Shown here: positions 11,828 through 22,115 of the stretch, one piece after another
Numbering within the stretch: position 1 is the first letter of the stretch
How the letters are laid out: each line of letters opens with the position of its first letter
NCBI RefSeq assembly: GCF_017591425.1
Contig: NW_024464918.1
Coordinates: 8,864,001-8,928,000, forward strand
Direction of reading: 5' to 3'
Origin: Ochotona curzoniae
Taxonomy: Eukaryota; Chordata; Mammalia; Lagomorpha; Ochotonidae
Length of the DNA: 64,000 nt
Program-made: the position numbers and the translations under genes
The notes under the pieces: generated by a model
Database searches by the model: none
Told to the model about the DNA's origin: nothing
What the model saw: only the letters and a program-made list of their open reading frames with translations

Positions 11828-12754
11828 GAACCACCTGGAAAGTGCATAATCCGGGAGTGGGAGAGGCCTGGGAGGGAAATAGTGGGCTCCTTCCTCTTGG
11901 GTTACCACTCCCACTGGAGGGCATGGAAACCAGGACAGGAGCTGGGGTGGCTAGACAGAGAGGCACCCAACAACATGAGGGCTCGATAGTTGAGCTGGTT
12001 AGATGGAACTAAGCTTTAATACCCATTGACATCTACAAGAGCCGAATGGGATGTGGGACAGACTGGATTAGTCTGCTACACATACAGGCAAACCATGGTA
12101 GGAGGCGGGCCTGGTAGGGGTTATTGTGGGTCACTCCAACTAGGCTGCATCTCCCCACTGGTTTATGTGAGGGCCAAATATGTGCTGGGCAGAACCAGGC
12201 TGGACTGCAACACCCATTGGTTCCAGTGGCAGTTGGGGCTGAAAACAGAACCAACCCAGCAACTACCAGCTGATCAGGGCAATGGACTGTGTCGGGCCCT
12301 GTACTTACTAGTACATACAAGAATCTGGTCTGGGAACCCCTCAGACAAAGCTTCTTTGGAGATCTCCCCATTCGAACTGCCAGACTCAGACCCTAACCAT
12401 GAAAAGACAGAAGACAGAACAAGTCAATCAACCACCTCAGCTATGATGGACTATGTCAATCAGTGGATTCTTCAACGACCTTATTGTGCTTGGAGAGGCG
12501 AGAATGGCAGCAATTCATAACTGGTGAACTGTCAAACTATTTGAGCAAGAATCTTGGAGCATGCCCCACATCTGGGACCTGGGGTGGGTGGGAGACTGGG
12601 TGGGGCTTTTCCCTTAATATCCCCCTTTACCTCAGATACATAAAGGAAACAATATGGAAATAACACTGTTACCCACTTTCCCATAGCCCTTGAATCTTTT
12701 TGCCCTTATTAGCTATGTAAAGATTTTCAAAAATATAATAAAAAATGAAAAAAA
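11828..12754 (+). mobile_element. Retroelement with ~58-bp tandem units, G-rich 3' end and poly(A)
   Basis: About 927 bp inserted between perfect 17-bp direct repeats and ending in a poly(A) run (about 12739-12754). From 11828 to about 12310 it consists of roughly eight diverged units of 50-73 bp. Each carries a core like 'acacccattggt' (for example 11905, 11967, 12021, 12149, 12210). From about 12350 to 12520 there is a non-repetitive segment. Next come a G-run cluster at 12581-12605 and an AT-rich 3' end with 'aataaaaaatg'. A G-rich tract in the 3' UTR is a known feature of mammalian L1 elements. I infer L1-mediated insertion and possibly an L1-derived 3' end. A 164-codon open frame at 12026-12520 runs through the repeat and has no recognisable product. 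Confidence 0.75.
12581..12605 (+). other. Potential G-quadruplex motif in element 3' end
   Basis: Four runs of three or more G are separated by 1, 1-2 and 5 bases ('ggggtgggtgggagactggg' plus 'tgggg'). This fits the classical intramolecular G-quadruplex pattern. Similar G-rich polypurine tracts are characteristic of mammalian L1 3' UTRs. Confidence 0.7.
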
Positions 12755-12771
12755 AAGAACTCTATGCTTTG
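12755..12771. repeat. Right target-site duplication of the 11828-12754 element
   Basis: Exact copy of the 17-bp sequence at 11811-11827, placed immediately after the poly(A) tail. Confidence 0.9.
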
Positions 12772-13283
12772 TACACAGTAGCCAAGTATTTCATTTTATG
12801 TTTTTTATAAGGTTTAAAGATCAACAAGCTTACTAATGAGCTTTCTAAATCCTCAACTGGACCTTGAAATACAAGAAGAAGTCAGTCTTTTGTGCATATT
12901 AAACCTATTTAGCTGCATTTTGACATTTATAATATTTGAATGGAGGAGCTCCAATACCACATAAACATCTACTTAATGTCATTAATTTACTTTAGGTAAT
13001 ATGCCATATTAGATAGAGCAATAAGTGTATAAACAGTAAAGTATCAAAATGCTACAGGGTTGAGGAAGCTTTCAAACTGTGAAGACATTTTGGGTGGCTA
13101 AGTCATATAAACAGCATAATTTTCAATCTTGTCGTTTACAAAATGGGAGTAATAATGGCATTTGCTATTGTATAGTTCAAAATGAAAGGAACAGAGAAGC
13201 AAATCTCACAAGTATTCAACAGATTATGCAAATTTATTCATGTCAAATCTCAAAAGTTATTTACATTCTCTAATTTTTTTCAT
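12772..13283. other. Unassigned AT-rich sequence
   Basis: No gene or repeat recognised. It is the continuation of the DNA into which the 11828-12754 element was inserted. Confidence 0.5.
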
Positions 13284-13470
13284 AACAATGCCATGGAGTG
13301 GTATTAGTTTCACTTTAAAGGCAAGGAAAATAAGGAATAGGGAGAATAAACAAATTGTCAAGTGTCTTTCCAACTCGTGGCATAGGTAGATTTAAACTGT
13401 GTTTGATTCAAGAACTTATACTTTTAGCTCATGAACTCTGGTTTCACAGTACAATATGTAAGATGGTATT
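13284..13470 (-). mobile_element. MIR: MIR (ancient tRNA-derived SINE)
   Basis: Read in antisense, the order of blocks fits MIR. 'gtggtattagtttcacttta' stands where MIR has its antisense 'attattatccccattttaca'. It is followed by 'aggaaaataaggaat', 'aaattgtcaagtgtctttcc', 'tttgattcaagaactt' and 'ttagctcatgaactctgg', the last two matching the antisense B box and A box regions. Divergence is high, as expected for an insertion shared across mammals. Confidence 0.65.
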
Positions 13471-13854
13471 TGAAAGTCAAAGAGCCCCGAGTAGTAGTAA
13501 CAGGTAAAAAAGAGACAAAGCAACGATAAATGAAATCTTTCCAGAAGTGGTAAAATTTTCCTTGAGGAGGAAGTGGATAACAGTAAGTATTTGATTTATC
13601 CACAGGAAAAGAAAATCATAAGAGTAGAAAATGTGGAACATGTCAAGTTTCATTTTGTGGAAAGGACTCTGGCAATAAAGCCAACGAGGGAGCTGTCACG
13701 GCCTTCCAGAATCTTGACTCTTCCTATCGAGTAGTTATTTTTGTTTCTGATCTTCTGGAAACTTCTCTGCACTTTTGTGATTGCTTTAACAAATAAAACA
13801 AAACGACAAGTAAAGGTGTTTGAAGCTTTTGTCATATTGGTATTATGTGGTATA

Positions 13855-14222
13855 CCAACTTTCTCCAGAAAACCAGAACCACCAGGATCTGGAGACACTA
13901 AGAGCAAACATTTATTTTAAGGATTTGGCTCAAATGACTGCAGTTCTCGAGCCTGAGATAGGCAGAAAAGGGAAAAAATTTGTATCAATCTTGAACCCAA
14001 AGGTAACGCAGACCATCCCTTTTCCTCAATGGATCCCAGACTTCTCTCTTAAAATTGCCAGCTGATGGGATAGAGCCCAGTTAGTACGTGGACTTGACCA
14101 ATTTAAATGTTAATCACATCTAAAATAGTAGCTGCACAGCAACATCTAAACTGATGAGTGAACAAACAACTGGGTACTTTAGCATAAGCCAAGTTGGCAT
14201 GTAAAATTGGCCATTGCACATG
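13855..14222 (-). mobile_element. Ancient mammalian LTR-like repeat
   Basis: The sequence follows an interspersed repeat found throughout placental mammals, read in antisense. It starts 'ttctccagaaaaccagaacc', continues 'atttattttaaggatttggctc' in two parts, then 'tttaaatgttaatcacatct', 'cagcaacatctaaactgatg' and 'agccaagttggcatgtaaaa'. In sense orientation this family starts TGTGATGGTTAATTTT-like and carries an AATAAA before its end, as an LTR does. The family name is not certain from memory. A second copy is at 62842-63180. Confidence 0.6.
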
Positions 14223-14589
14223 AGATAGGATATTATGTCTAAAGACTTGCATAACAAAAAAACAGTAGGAACGTTGTAAAAATTAAAGAATTCAACTGAA
14301 TCCAAATTTATCATTTTCCTGTGAGAATGCTGCTCATGAAGGTAATTAAGACAATGTGCTTTGCAAATGACATTTTCATGGAAGAAAACAATTTCACTAT
14401 AATGAAGCCATAGATCCTGACTCCTCCAGGAAAACCTCAAATAAACAGCAGAACTTACTAGCTGTCCAATTTTGGATATGGTTTACCTTTAAGGGTCAGT
14501 AAAACAGATACTTTACAAAGAAAGCTTTGGATTGTTTACAAAGACTTCAAGTAGTTTCTGGGGAAAGAGTGTAGTTGCCTTGAGTGTAG

Positions 14590-14770
14590 ACTTCACCACC
14601 ACAGACTGTGTAACAGACACCACGTCCCCTTCAAGACACCTTACTTCTCTGAGCACAACGTTTCTCATTTGTAGATGAAAGTATGATTAAATGGGATTAT
14701 TCTGGCAAAGAGCTTAGACAGTCAGGACCTAAGGAGCAGAGTCAACAAATGCCAAATGTTAATTTTAAAA
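14590..14770 (+). mobile_element. MIR: MIR fragment
   Basis: Blocks in MIR order: 'cttacttctctgagcacaac', 'gtttctcatttgtagatgaa', 'gattaaatgggattattctg' and 'caaagagcttagacagtcag'. These match the MIR segment after the tRNA-like head. The tRNA-related 5' part is not recognisable. The fragment is directly followed by a CSINE. Confidence 0.5.
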
Positions 14771-15118
14771 ACTGATGGCACCACTGTGGTAGCCTAGTGG
14801 CTAAGGTGCTCAGTGGCTAAGGTATCCCTTACACTGTATGTCCTGGGATCACAACTGGGCACTAGTTCTAATCCTGGCTTCCCCATTCAGCTCCCTGCTT
14901 GTGGCCTGGGAAAGCAGTCCAGGACGGCCCAAAGCTTTGGGATACCGCACTGTGTGGGAGGCCCAGAAGAGGTTCCTGGCTCTTGGTTTTGGATTGGCTC
15001 ATCACCAGCTGTTGCGGCCACTTGGGGAGTGAGTCATCAGATGTAAGATCTTGCTCTCTGTCTCTCCTCCTTTGTATACCTGACTTTCCAATAAAAATAA
15101 AATAAATATTTGTTTTAA
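14771..15118 (+). mobile_element. CSINE: CSINE with duplicated A-box region
   Basis: Head 'ggcaccactgtggtagccta', B-box-like 'agttctaatcctggc', 'gggaaagcagtccaggacgg', 'agaagaggttcctggctctt', 'cttggggagtgagtcatcag', a CT-rich block and the tail 'aataaaaataaaataaatat'. The 12-bp string 'agtggctaaggt' is present twice, at 14796-14807 and 14812-14823, so the A-box region has been duplicated in tandem. The copy is otherwise close to full length. Confidence 0.9.
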
Positions 15119-15708
15119 AAAATCCAAACATTTGTGATTGTTAGAACCTTAGATTTTTTTTGCTTTTACTGTTATGGGTTAAATTGTCTCTGTGAGAGAA
15201 ATTGACAAAGTTATACACCAGAGACAAACTTGTTCATTTTCATTTGTTCATCCTTTTGACATAAATATACACAGTAGGCACTGTTCAAGATCCCAAGTTT
15301 ATATTTGTATGAAAAGCAAATGAGAAAATATAGTGTATGAGTAGACAATAGCACAAAAGTAGGAGGTATTTTTGCATTAAAAGTGATTCTGCATACTAAC
15401 TGGGAGATTACGGACCTGCAGAGCAATGATCTCCATTCAGCTCCTTAGAGATATACTCATTGTATAATTGAAGGTGTCAAACGTACTTTCTAAACCAACT
15501 CATAGGCATCCAAGATGGGTCAGTCATCATATAACAGCGAAAAGCAATGAATTAAATAACACATTGTGCTGAGAGCACTTAGAATTCCTCTAGAGAGACT
15601 TCCTAAATAAATCCAATCATTTGATTTTATAGTTATTAACTATAACGTAATTTTGAGAAAATGAGAAAATGCAAAGGCAAATTAAATTCTTGCTGCTCAG
15701 TATGGATG
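15119..15708. other. Unassigned sequence
   Basis: No gene or repeat family recognised. Confidence 0.5.
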
Positions 15709-15850
15709 TGTGTGGACCAATGACATCTATACCAGCTGGGAACAGGAGAAAAATGAAGGATGTCAGGCCCTCGACTTCAGGTCCAGAACTTACGTGCTAT
15801 TACAATATCCCTTCCTAGTCTCAATACACATGATTGCGTTGGATTCAGTG
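15709..15850. mobile_element. MER5A: MER5-like hAT-Charlie remnant
   Basis: The order of blocks resembles MER5A: 'gtggaccaatgacatctata', 'ccagctgggaacaggagaaa', 'aatgaaggatgtcaggccct', 'cttcaggtccagaacttacg', 'tgctattacaatatcccttc' and 'aatacacatgattgcg'. These line up with the MER5A segments reading roughly 'gaccagcagcatcagcatca', 'cctgggaacttgttagaaat' and 'ccaggtgattctgatgca'. The terminal inverted repeats are not preserved well enough to set exact ends or strand. Confidence 0.5.
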
Positions 15851-16276
15851 ATAGATAATAGTCAATGCTGGTGCCATATGGATCTCAATTCCACTGATAC
15901 GTTAAAATCAACTGTGGATATTTCACTTACTTTTAGGCTTGGTCTTAGCTCAGTAGTTTGTATTACTGTTTTGAAAATTCCATGTTTCTGATTTACAATA
16001 AAGCAGGCATTATAATTTAGGACATAAAGGTAATCATCTCCATTTAATCTTTAATCTTTAATCTAGTCATCTTCTCAGGCATCTCTGTGATGGTAGGTGT
16101 TATTTTAATTTAGCACTATGACTGAACTCAGCAGTAGCAATATTCCAGTATTTTCTTAGGATTACCTAGAAGGGTTACTACAGGGCAAAATATTACAGTT
16201 TACCATAGGACCAGACACTCATTTCAGTAAGCTTATAGACGATACTGACATCTCCTGTGCAAGGAACAACTTAGAC
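15851..16276. other. Unassigned sequence
   Basis: No gene recognised. A short 'atctttaatctttaatct' direct repeat lies near 16048-16066. Confidence 0.5.
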
Positions 16277-16668
16277 TGTAGGAGGACATTGTGACCCTAG
16301 AAGGCCAGCAAGCACAGAATTACAGTTGATTGGATAATATTTGTATAATAACAACTGAATGGATACCTTTTGTATAACTGATTGGATATCATTTGTATGA
16401 GAACAGTGGAGTGGATAGCATGTGAATGAGAACACTTGGTGGCATATATAAAACAAAAGGAATTCCAAATAAAAGTATAGAAAGAGTTGATGGGTTTGGT
16501 TGATAAGCTCAATACTTCCTCCCTTATCCCACATGACCTTCAGTGTATAAAGTCTGATGCCACTAATAAACTTTGGCTTTGACCATCAATCAGAGTCCAC
16601 GCATGTTATTATTGAGTCTATGCACCAAGTCCATCCCTACAGGACAGCGACACAGATGACTACTGATT
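16277..16668 (+). mobile_element. ERV2/ERVK-like solo LTR with U3 repeats
   Basis: The left end is TGTAGGAGGACATTG at 16277. The U3-like part holds four imperfect tandem units at 16327-16355, 16356-16378, 16379-16406 and 16407-16435, each built on 'tgattggatatcatttgtat'. A TATA-like 'catatataaaac' is at 16443-16454, with a second 'gtgtataaag' near 16544. AATAAA is at 16565-16570, followed by a U5-like region containing 'cgcatgttattattgagtct'. The right end is uncertain; a sequence near 16671, 'ttggtgaatttgccctgaga', vaguely resembles a degraded primer-binding site. No second LTR or retroviral coding region is present, so this is probably a solo LTR. Confidence 0.55.
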
Positions 16669-17524
16669 TGGTGAATTTGCCCTGAGACGTAAGATACTGC
16701 GTTTGATTCACAGTTTCCATCCACCAGCCCTGGATGACCTGTGAGTACTTTTCCTCCCTTTCTTAACTTCTCTGCAACCAGAGACCTCTCTTCACTATGC
16801 ACTTTATATGAATGAATGATGCTAAAGATACAGGCTACATTACATGTATAACTACTGATCTCACATGGTTTCCTAAATTAAAGAACATTTAATCTAAAAA
16901 ACAGGATGCATTTTGGTCACTGAAGAAGCTTTAAATCTAGCATGCTGGACTATGCCATTCTGTGGACCAAATGTTCAAAGATCAATTAAGGATAATAGAA
17001 ATTAAATTCAGCTTTGTCTTATTTCTGACAGTTATAAAGTTAAAAGTTTACATTTCCCTCCCATTAGTTGACTTGGTATGGAAAAAGAAGTACACATTTC
17101 AGCTTGAAATTCTTAGAAATTAATAGTGCCTGCATTGTGTTTTTAAGAACACTGACTCTGAACATTCACTCTGTTTCAAAACGAAATGCTCTAGTTTTAG
17201 TACACTTATTTATCAAATCTAGAAAAAAAATACTCCCAGGAATTAATCAGTATTTCTCAGTAAATGTAGTGTGCTCTCTGATAAGCAATCTCTTGAGAAT
17301 GGATGAAGGCATCTTACACAATTGAAGAGGGGTTAAGAACAATGGACAGAAGACAATGTACTATTTATGTACACCAGACAAAATGAAAAATGTCTCACCA
17401 GGTCTCTTGTAAAATCCAGATAATGATGCTATAACTCAAGCCTTCAAGTTTGATGAACCATAGAAAATGATTTCCAAGATTCTAAGGCTAGACTATACCA
17501 TTCTTAATTTTTCTTTGTTTACAA
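16669..17524. other. Unassigned sequence
   Basis: No gene or repeat recognised beyond the possible short LTR-adjacent segment at its left edge. Confidence 0.5.
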
Positions 17525-18110
17525 TGGTAGAAAGACAAAGAAACAGATATATGCAGAGAAAGAGATGTTTAACCTGGTGGTTCATTCTCCAGTGCAGGCA
17601 ACAGCATGGAGTGGGCTTGGTCACTTGGGTTTAGGAGAAAGCAGTTCAACCCAGGCCTCACATGGGGGTGGCAGGAACCTTCAGGAAGTGATCTATTACT
17701 TGTTTTCCAAGGTGCATATTTTAAAGATTTATTTTTATTATTTTTTCATTGGAAAGGCGGATATACACAGAGGAGAGACAGAGAGGAAGATCTTCCGTCC
17801 GATGATTCACTCCCCAAGTGAGCGCAACGGGCCGATACTATGCCGATCCGAAGCCAGGAACCTCTTCCGGGTCTCCCACGCGGGTGCAGGTTCCCAAAGC
17901 TTTGGGCCGTCCTCGACTGCTTTCCCAGGCCACAGGCAGGGAGCTGGAAGGGAAGCGGGGCTGCCGGGATTAGAACCGGCGCCCATATGGGATCCCGGGC
18001 GTGCAAGGCGAGGACCTTTAACCACTTGCGCCACCGCGCCGGGCCCCAAGGTGCATATTTTAGATAGCTGGAATTAAAACTGGATCAAGCACACAAATCT
18101 AAGTATTTCT
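17525..18110 (-). mobile_element. CSINE: Older CSINE interrupted by a younger CSINE
   Basis: An old antisense C-repeat occupies 17525-17723 and resumes at 18063. Recognisable blocks are the GA-rich antisense tail, 'ggtggttcattctccagtgc', 'ggcaacagcatggagtgggc', 'ccaggcctcacatgggggtg', 'gcaggaaccttcaggaagtg' and, after the interruption, 'atagctggaattaaaactgg'. The interrupting element is a separate younger copy with its own target-site duplication. The nested order gives relative ages. Confidence 0.8.
17724..18047 (-). mobile_element. CSINE: Young pika-type CSINE nested in an older CSINE
   Basis: A full-length antisense copy. It runs from 'aagatttatttttattattt' through 'cttccgtccgatgattcact', 'gggtctcccacgcgggtgca', 'gccgtcctcgactgctttcc' and 'gcgcccatatgggatcccgg' to the antisense head 'accgcgccgggcccc'. 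The 15-bp duplication 'aaggtgcatatttta' lies at 17709-17723 and 18048-18062. CpGs are well kept, so this is one of the youngest insertions in the window. It is a useful near-consensus reference for the subtype. Confidence 0.95.
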
Positions 18111-19214
18111 GTCATTTCCAGTGCTTCCCAAAGCTACTTCTCCTAATTTCTTTAATTTGGAAAACAACTCCTTGAGCTCACTTACTCCCATGGAAAGAAC
18201 CCTGGCATCACCTTTGATTCTTCCTTCTCACACACCACTTGCACCTCATTTCTAAGCATGTCAAATATCTTTTGAGACACATTGCTTTTACCTACCAGAA
18301 ATCACAAACTACTGCCTCAATTAAGTACAGTTATTTTCAAAATGGCCCCTTTACTCAACACAACAATCCAGTGTCAAAGAGCAAGCAATAGAAATGATCT
18401 TCAGAAAAGGCAAGTGTGATGATGAGACTTCTGATGAGAACTCAAGAATAGCCTGCCTGCCTTCCTGCAATTCTATCATTTTGACTAAATCTGCCTCCAC
18501 CACTGAATACATGCTATGATCACTAAGCATGGTACACAGGGGGCCCTCAACCTCTGACTACATACTCTACCACTTTCTTAATTACTTTCTACTCTCATGC
18601 TCTTCTTGATTCTTCTTGCAATATACTGAATGTGTTACCATTTCAGTGTTGTTTAACATCCATTCCATTTGCATCAACTATTCTTTCCCTGGATATATCT
18701 ATGTGGCTATTTTTTCTTACTCTGTATCTGTTCCTGCTTAATGTCAGTGAATAGATAGAGTTTCTCTGATTTTTTTTTCTGTGTTAAAAACCATTTCTAT
18801 CATCCATTCAGAACTCACACAGTAGTTACTATTATCTTACACATTTATTGGTTATTATCTTTTTTCCCTAACATTCAAGTTCACTCATTTATTGACTGTA
18901 CAATGCAAATATTGACAAATCAAAGTGCACAGTAGTTTAGTAACTGCTAAATGAATGTAGGAAATATTTGCTCATCCCAAGCCTTTGGTTCCAATTTTAA
19001 CCTATAGTTTTATGATGGACCACCTTCTCTTACACAGAAGGTTTTATTAACATTCTATTTTACCCCAGCTGTAGTCAACTGTCTAAGTTGCCTTGTACCT
19101 AGGCAAGTATTATAGTACTGGAAGAAAAGCAGCTGGTAGCTAGCAGGCTTCTGGGCCTGGTTAATGCCAAATTTGTATGAACTAAGCCAATGTGCTAATA
19201 TAATTGCCTATTTT
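18111..19214. other. Unassigned sequence
   Basis: No gene is supported. Around 18868-18960 there is a weak resemblance to an antisense L2 end ('tcactcatttattgactg', 'gctaaatgaatg'), not strong enough to call. Confidence 0.45.
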
Positions 19215-22115
19215 TAAAAAGATGTGTGGGAGGGGTTCTTGCTAGGCAGGGGGCTGTGGATCATATAGAGAAGTGGTTTTGAAGATGTGTGGGAGTGGGA
19301 GCTGCTGAGGAAGCACTTTGAGGGTATGGAATAAACTCTCAGGGCATCCACAGACCAGATCTCTGTATTCAGATAAATGAGGATGTTGAGAATGAGTAGT
19401 TTAGACAGAGGAAATTGGAGGCCGTATCTGGATCAGACCAACCCACCTGTCCATGTGAGAGATCTTGGCTGGGATAGGTGACATTGCCTGCCATTGTACA
19501 CAAAAATAAGGACTGGGGGTCTGCCTGGCATTGCTAGGCCACAGCAACCCCCAGTGAGTGCTGAGGCAGAGGGTAGCCCATGCAAGGATGGGTCATGACA
19601 ATAACTGGTACAGGAGAGAATCAGGTCTTGGGGCAGATTATGCAGTAGACATGTGGGTTTACCCCTGTCGGTCTGTGGTACCCACTGATTTGCATGAGAG
19701 CTGAGGATAGCAAAGGGCTGATTTAGGCATGAACACTGTCACATGCAAGATTTGGGTTGGGAGCAGTCCTGGTAGGACTAAGAGGGACTCTCCTGCCAGG
19801 GTACAGTTCCCTTTGGTGAGCTTGAGAGCCGGGGTTGGGGATGGACCTGGCTGAACATGGCTAAAGCACTCTTTCGCATGTGTGTGGGGGATGGTCCAAA
19901 GGCAACTGGACTGGACTAGTCTCAACTACCTGCTGGCACTGACAAGAGTCAGAGTGGTTATGGGACAGCTTGAGCTAGGTTGACATATTCACCAGTGCAT
20001 GTAAGATCCAGATCTTGGAGTGGGCCAAGCAGAGCCAGGCTACAGCACTACCTGGAGAGAGCTGAGAAGAGAAGCTCTTCTCACTACCTGAGAAGAGCTG
20101 AGAGCTGTGTGAGAAGGTTGAGCAAGACTATAGCATCCACTGGTGAGTGCTGAGACTAGAGGTGGGTCATGTGAGGCTAGGCTAGACTTACCAACATATG
20201 TGAAATCTGGGGCTAGAAGTTGGTCTAATAGAAGACCTTGGGGAACTGTCATGTCAGGTTGCAGCTCCTGCTGCTGAGTGTGAGAGCCAGGGCTAAGGCA
20301 ATCCAGGTCAGGTCATGCTATAATACCTATCGGTATACATATGGGCTGAGTCTTGGGGCAGTCTAGCCTGGGCTAGTGTGCAATACCTGCTCACCTTTAG
20401 AGAGCCAGCATGAGATGAGACCAAATAAATTTGGGCCATAACACCTACCGATTCAAATGAGGGATAGACTGGGGGCTGTCCATGCTGAATTTGGCAGCAG
20501 CTATCAGCATAAGGTGGAACTGGGGATAGGCCAAATAGAGCTAGGCCACAGCACCAATTGGCCAATGCCTAGGCAAGTCAAGCTATATCATAACATGCCT
20601 CAGCACCCCCACATATGCAAGTCCCAGGACTAGGGGCAAGTTCCAGTAAGGGAACTTCAGGGATTCCCCTACTAGGCTACTGTTCCTATGAATAAGCATG
20701 AGAGCTGAGATTGGGGGGAAGATAGTGCTGGGTAAGGCTGCAACACCATCTGTCTGCATGTAAGCAGAGTTTGGGGGACAGTAGTGCTAGGTTAGGCAAC
20801 CACATCCATTGGCATATGCAAAAGCCACAAAATAAGTGTGAGCCAGTCATGCTTTGCTAGAGCAGCCACTGGAAAGTACTGGGACTGGGTACAAATCATG
20901 TCAGGCCTGCCCACATTACCCCCTGGCAAATGCAAGATCTGAAGGTGGAAGTAGGCCTAGGAGGGGAGCAATGGAGCTGCTTCTTCAGGTGACGAACATC
21001 AGAGCCAGGGCTGAGGATGGCCAGGTTGGACAAGTTGGCATCCATGTGTGTTGGGTCTGGGTGTTGGTTTAGCTAAGCTAAGCCTTAGCACCCATGGGTA
21101 TGTATGATATCTGGACAGAAGTGGGACAGGTCAGACTAGACTGCACCAAATACCATTACATATAGGAACCAGGGCTGTGGGAGGGCCTAGTGGCGATTAC
21201 TGGGTTTCTCTCTGACTAAGCTGTAATTCTCACTGCTGTGTGTAAGGGCTGGGTTTGTGGCCAACTATGTTGGGTTAGGCTGCATCACACACTGTCTTGT
21301 GTGGGAGGTGGAGATGGAGGTAGAGCTGACCAATAAACTGTATTCACTGGTATATGTGGTGGCTCATGCAGATGACTGACTGAAACAGACCCTGTACTAC
21401 CTCATGCATATAAGTATCAGGTTTGGGGTTATCCCTGGCAAGGTTTCTCAGGGAACTCCCCAACCAGACTACTGGACTCTAACTCAGCTATGTGTGAGTA
21501 TGTGGTTCAACTGAAAAGTGCATGTATTATATTGGGACTGGGCCTCCTCAGTTGCTGATGCTTGCATAGTGAATAGCATGTCCAGATGCACATGGGGGTA
21601 AGACAGGTAACTCATCTAGGCCAGCAGAGAATGCAGAGTTTCTTGTCAAAGGATGGAAAGCAAAATAGGTTGAACAACTCTCCTGGCCAAACTTTGCAAC
21701 AGGTGTCAATGATGTGTAGATGCACTAAGGTGGACTTTGTCAATCAATAGACCTTTGGAAGGTATTCTCCATTTTAGAGCAATTGAACCAACAACATCTC
21801 AAAACTATGAAAACCACTCATTAGCACCATTTAACATTTTCTAAGATGACATCAAGTGACCATCCCCTATTCCTAGGTGCTAATATAGTTTGGCAGCAAA
21901 GAGTAGTCCTCTCCTCTCGCCTACTACATGTAGATACAGGATAAGAAGGAAAAAAGAAATGAAACATTAGTCCCGCCCTCCTTTCTCCACATCTCAGGCC
22001 TCATCATCCTAATCAGTGGCCCACATGGGCATACATTTTTCCCAACTATGTAGCAACATGAAAAATGATATAGACAAAATTAAAAATAAAAATAAATTAA
22101 AAACGGATTTGATAC
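19215..22115 (+). mobile_element. Long copy of the ~58-bp tandem-unit retroelement
   Basis: From about 19500 to 21480 there are about 30 diverged units. Each has a core like 'gcaacacccattggtatgtg' followed by 'agagccagggctgagg'. Core positions include 19678, 19733, 19804, 19864, 19924, 19987, 20043, 20131, 20187, 20262, 20321, 20381 and 20440. Spacing is mostly 50-63 bp, with longer 66-88 bp units about every fourth to seventh. The longer units add a segment like 'cctactaggctactgttcct'. Past 21500 the array fades into non-repetitive sequence. The string 'ggactttgtcaatcaata' near 21731 matches 'ggactatgtcaatcagtg' at about 12448 in the shorter copy. The right end is A-rich at about 22075-22112. 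I found no target-site duplication, and the left end is uncertain. Confidence 0.65.

Noticed and set aside
12026..12520. 164-codon open frame on the plus strand
   Set aside because: It runs through diverged tandem units of the retroelement, has no recognisable domain, and its residues simply translate the repeat.
17565..18077. 170-codon open frame on the plus strand
   Set aside because: It lies entirely within the nested CSINEs and their target-site duplications.
19215..22115. CRISPR-like or satellite array
   Set aside because: The units are diverged, have no constant repeat and unique spacer alternation, and are bounded by an A-rich 3' end, so a retroelement body fits better.
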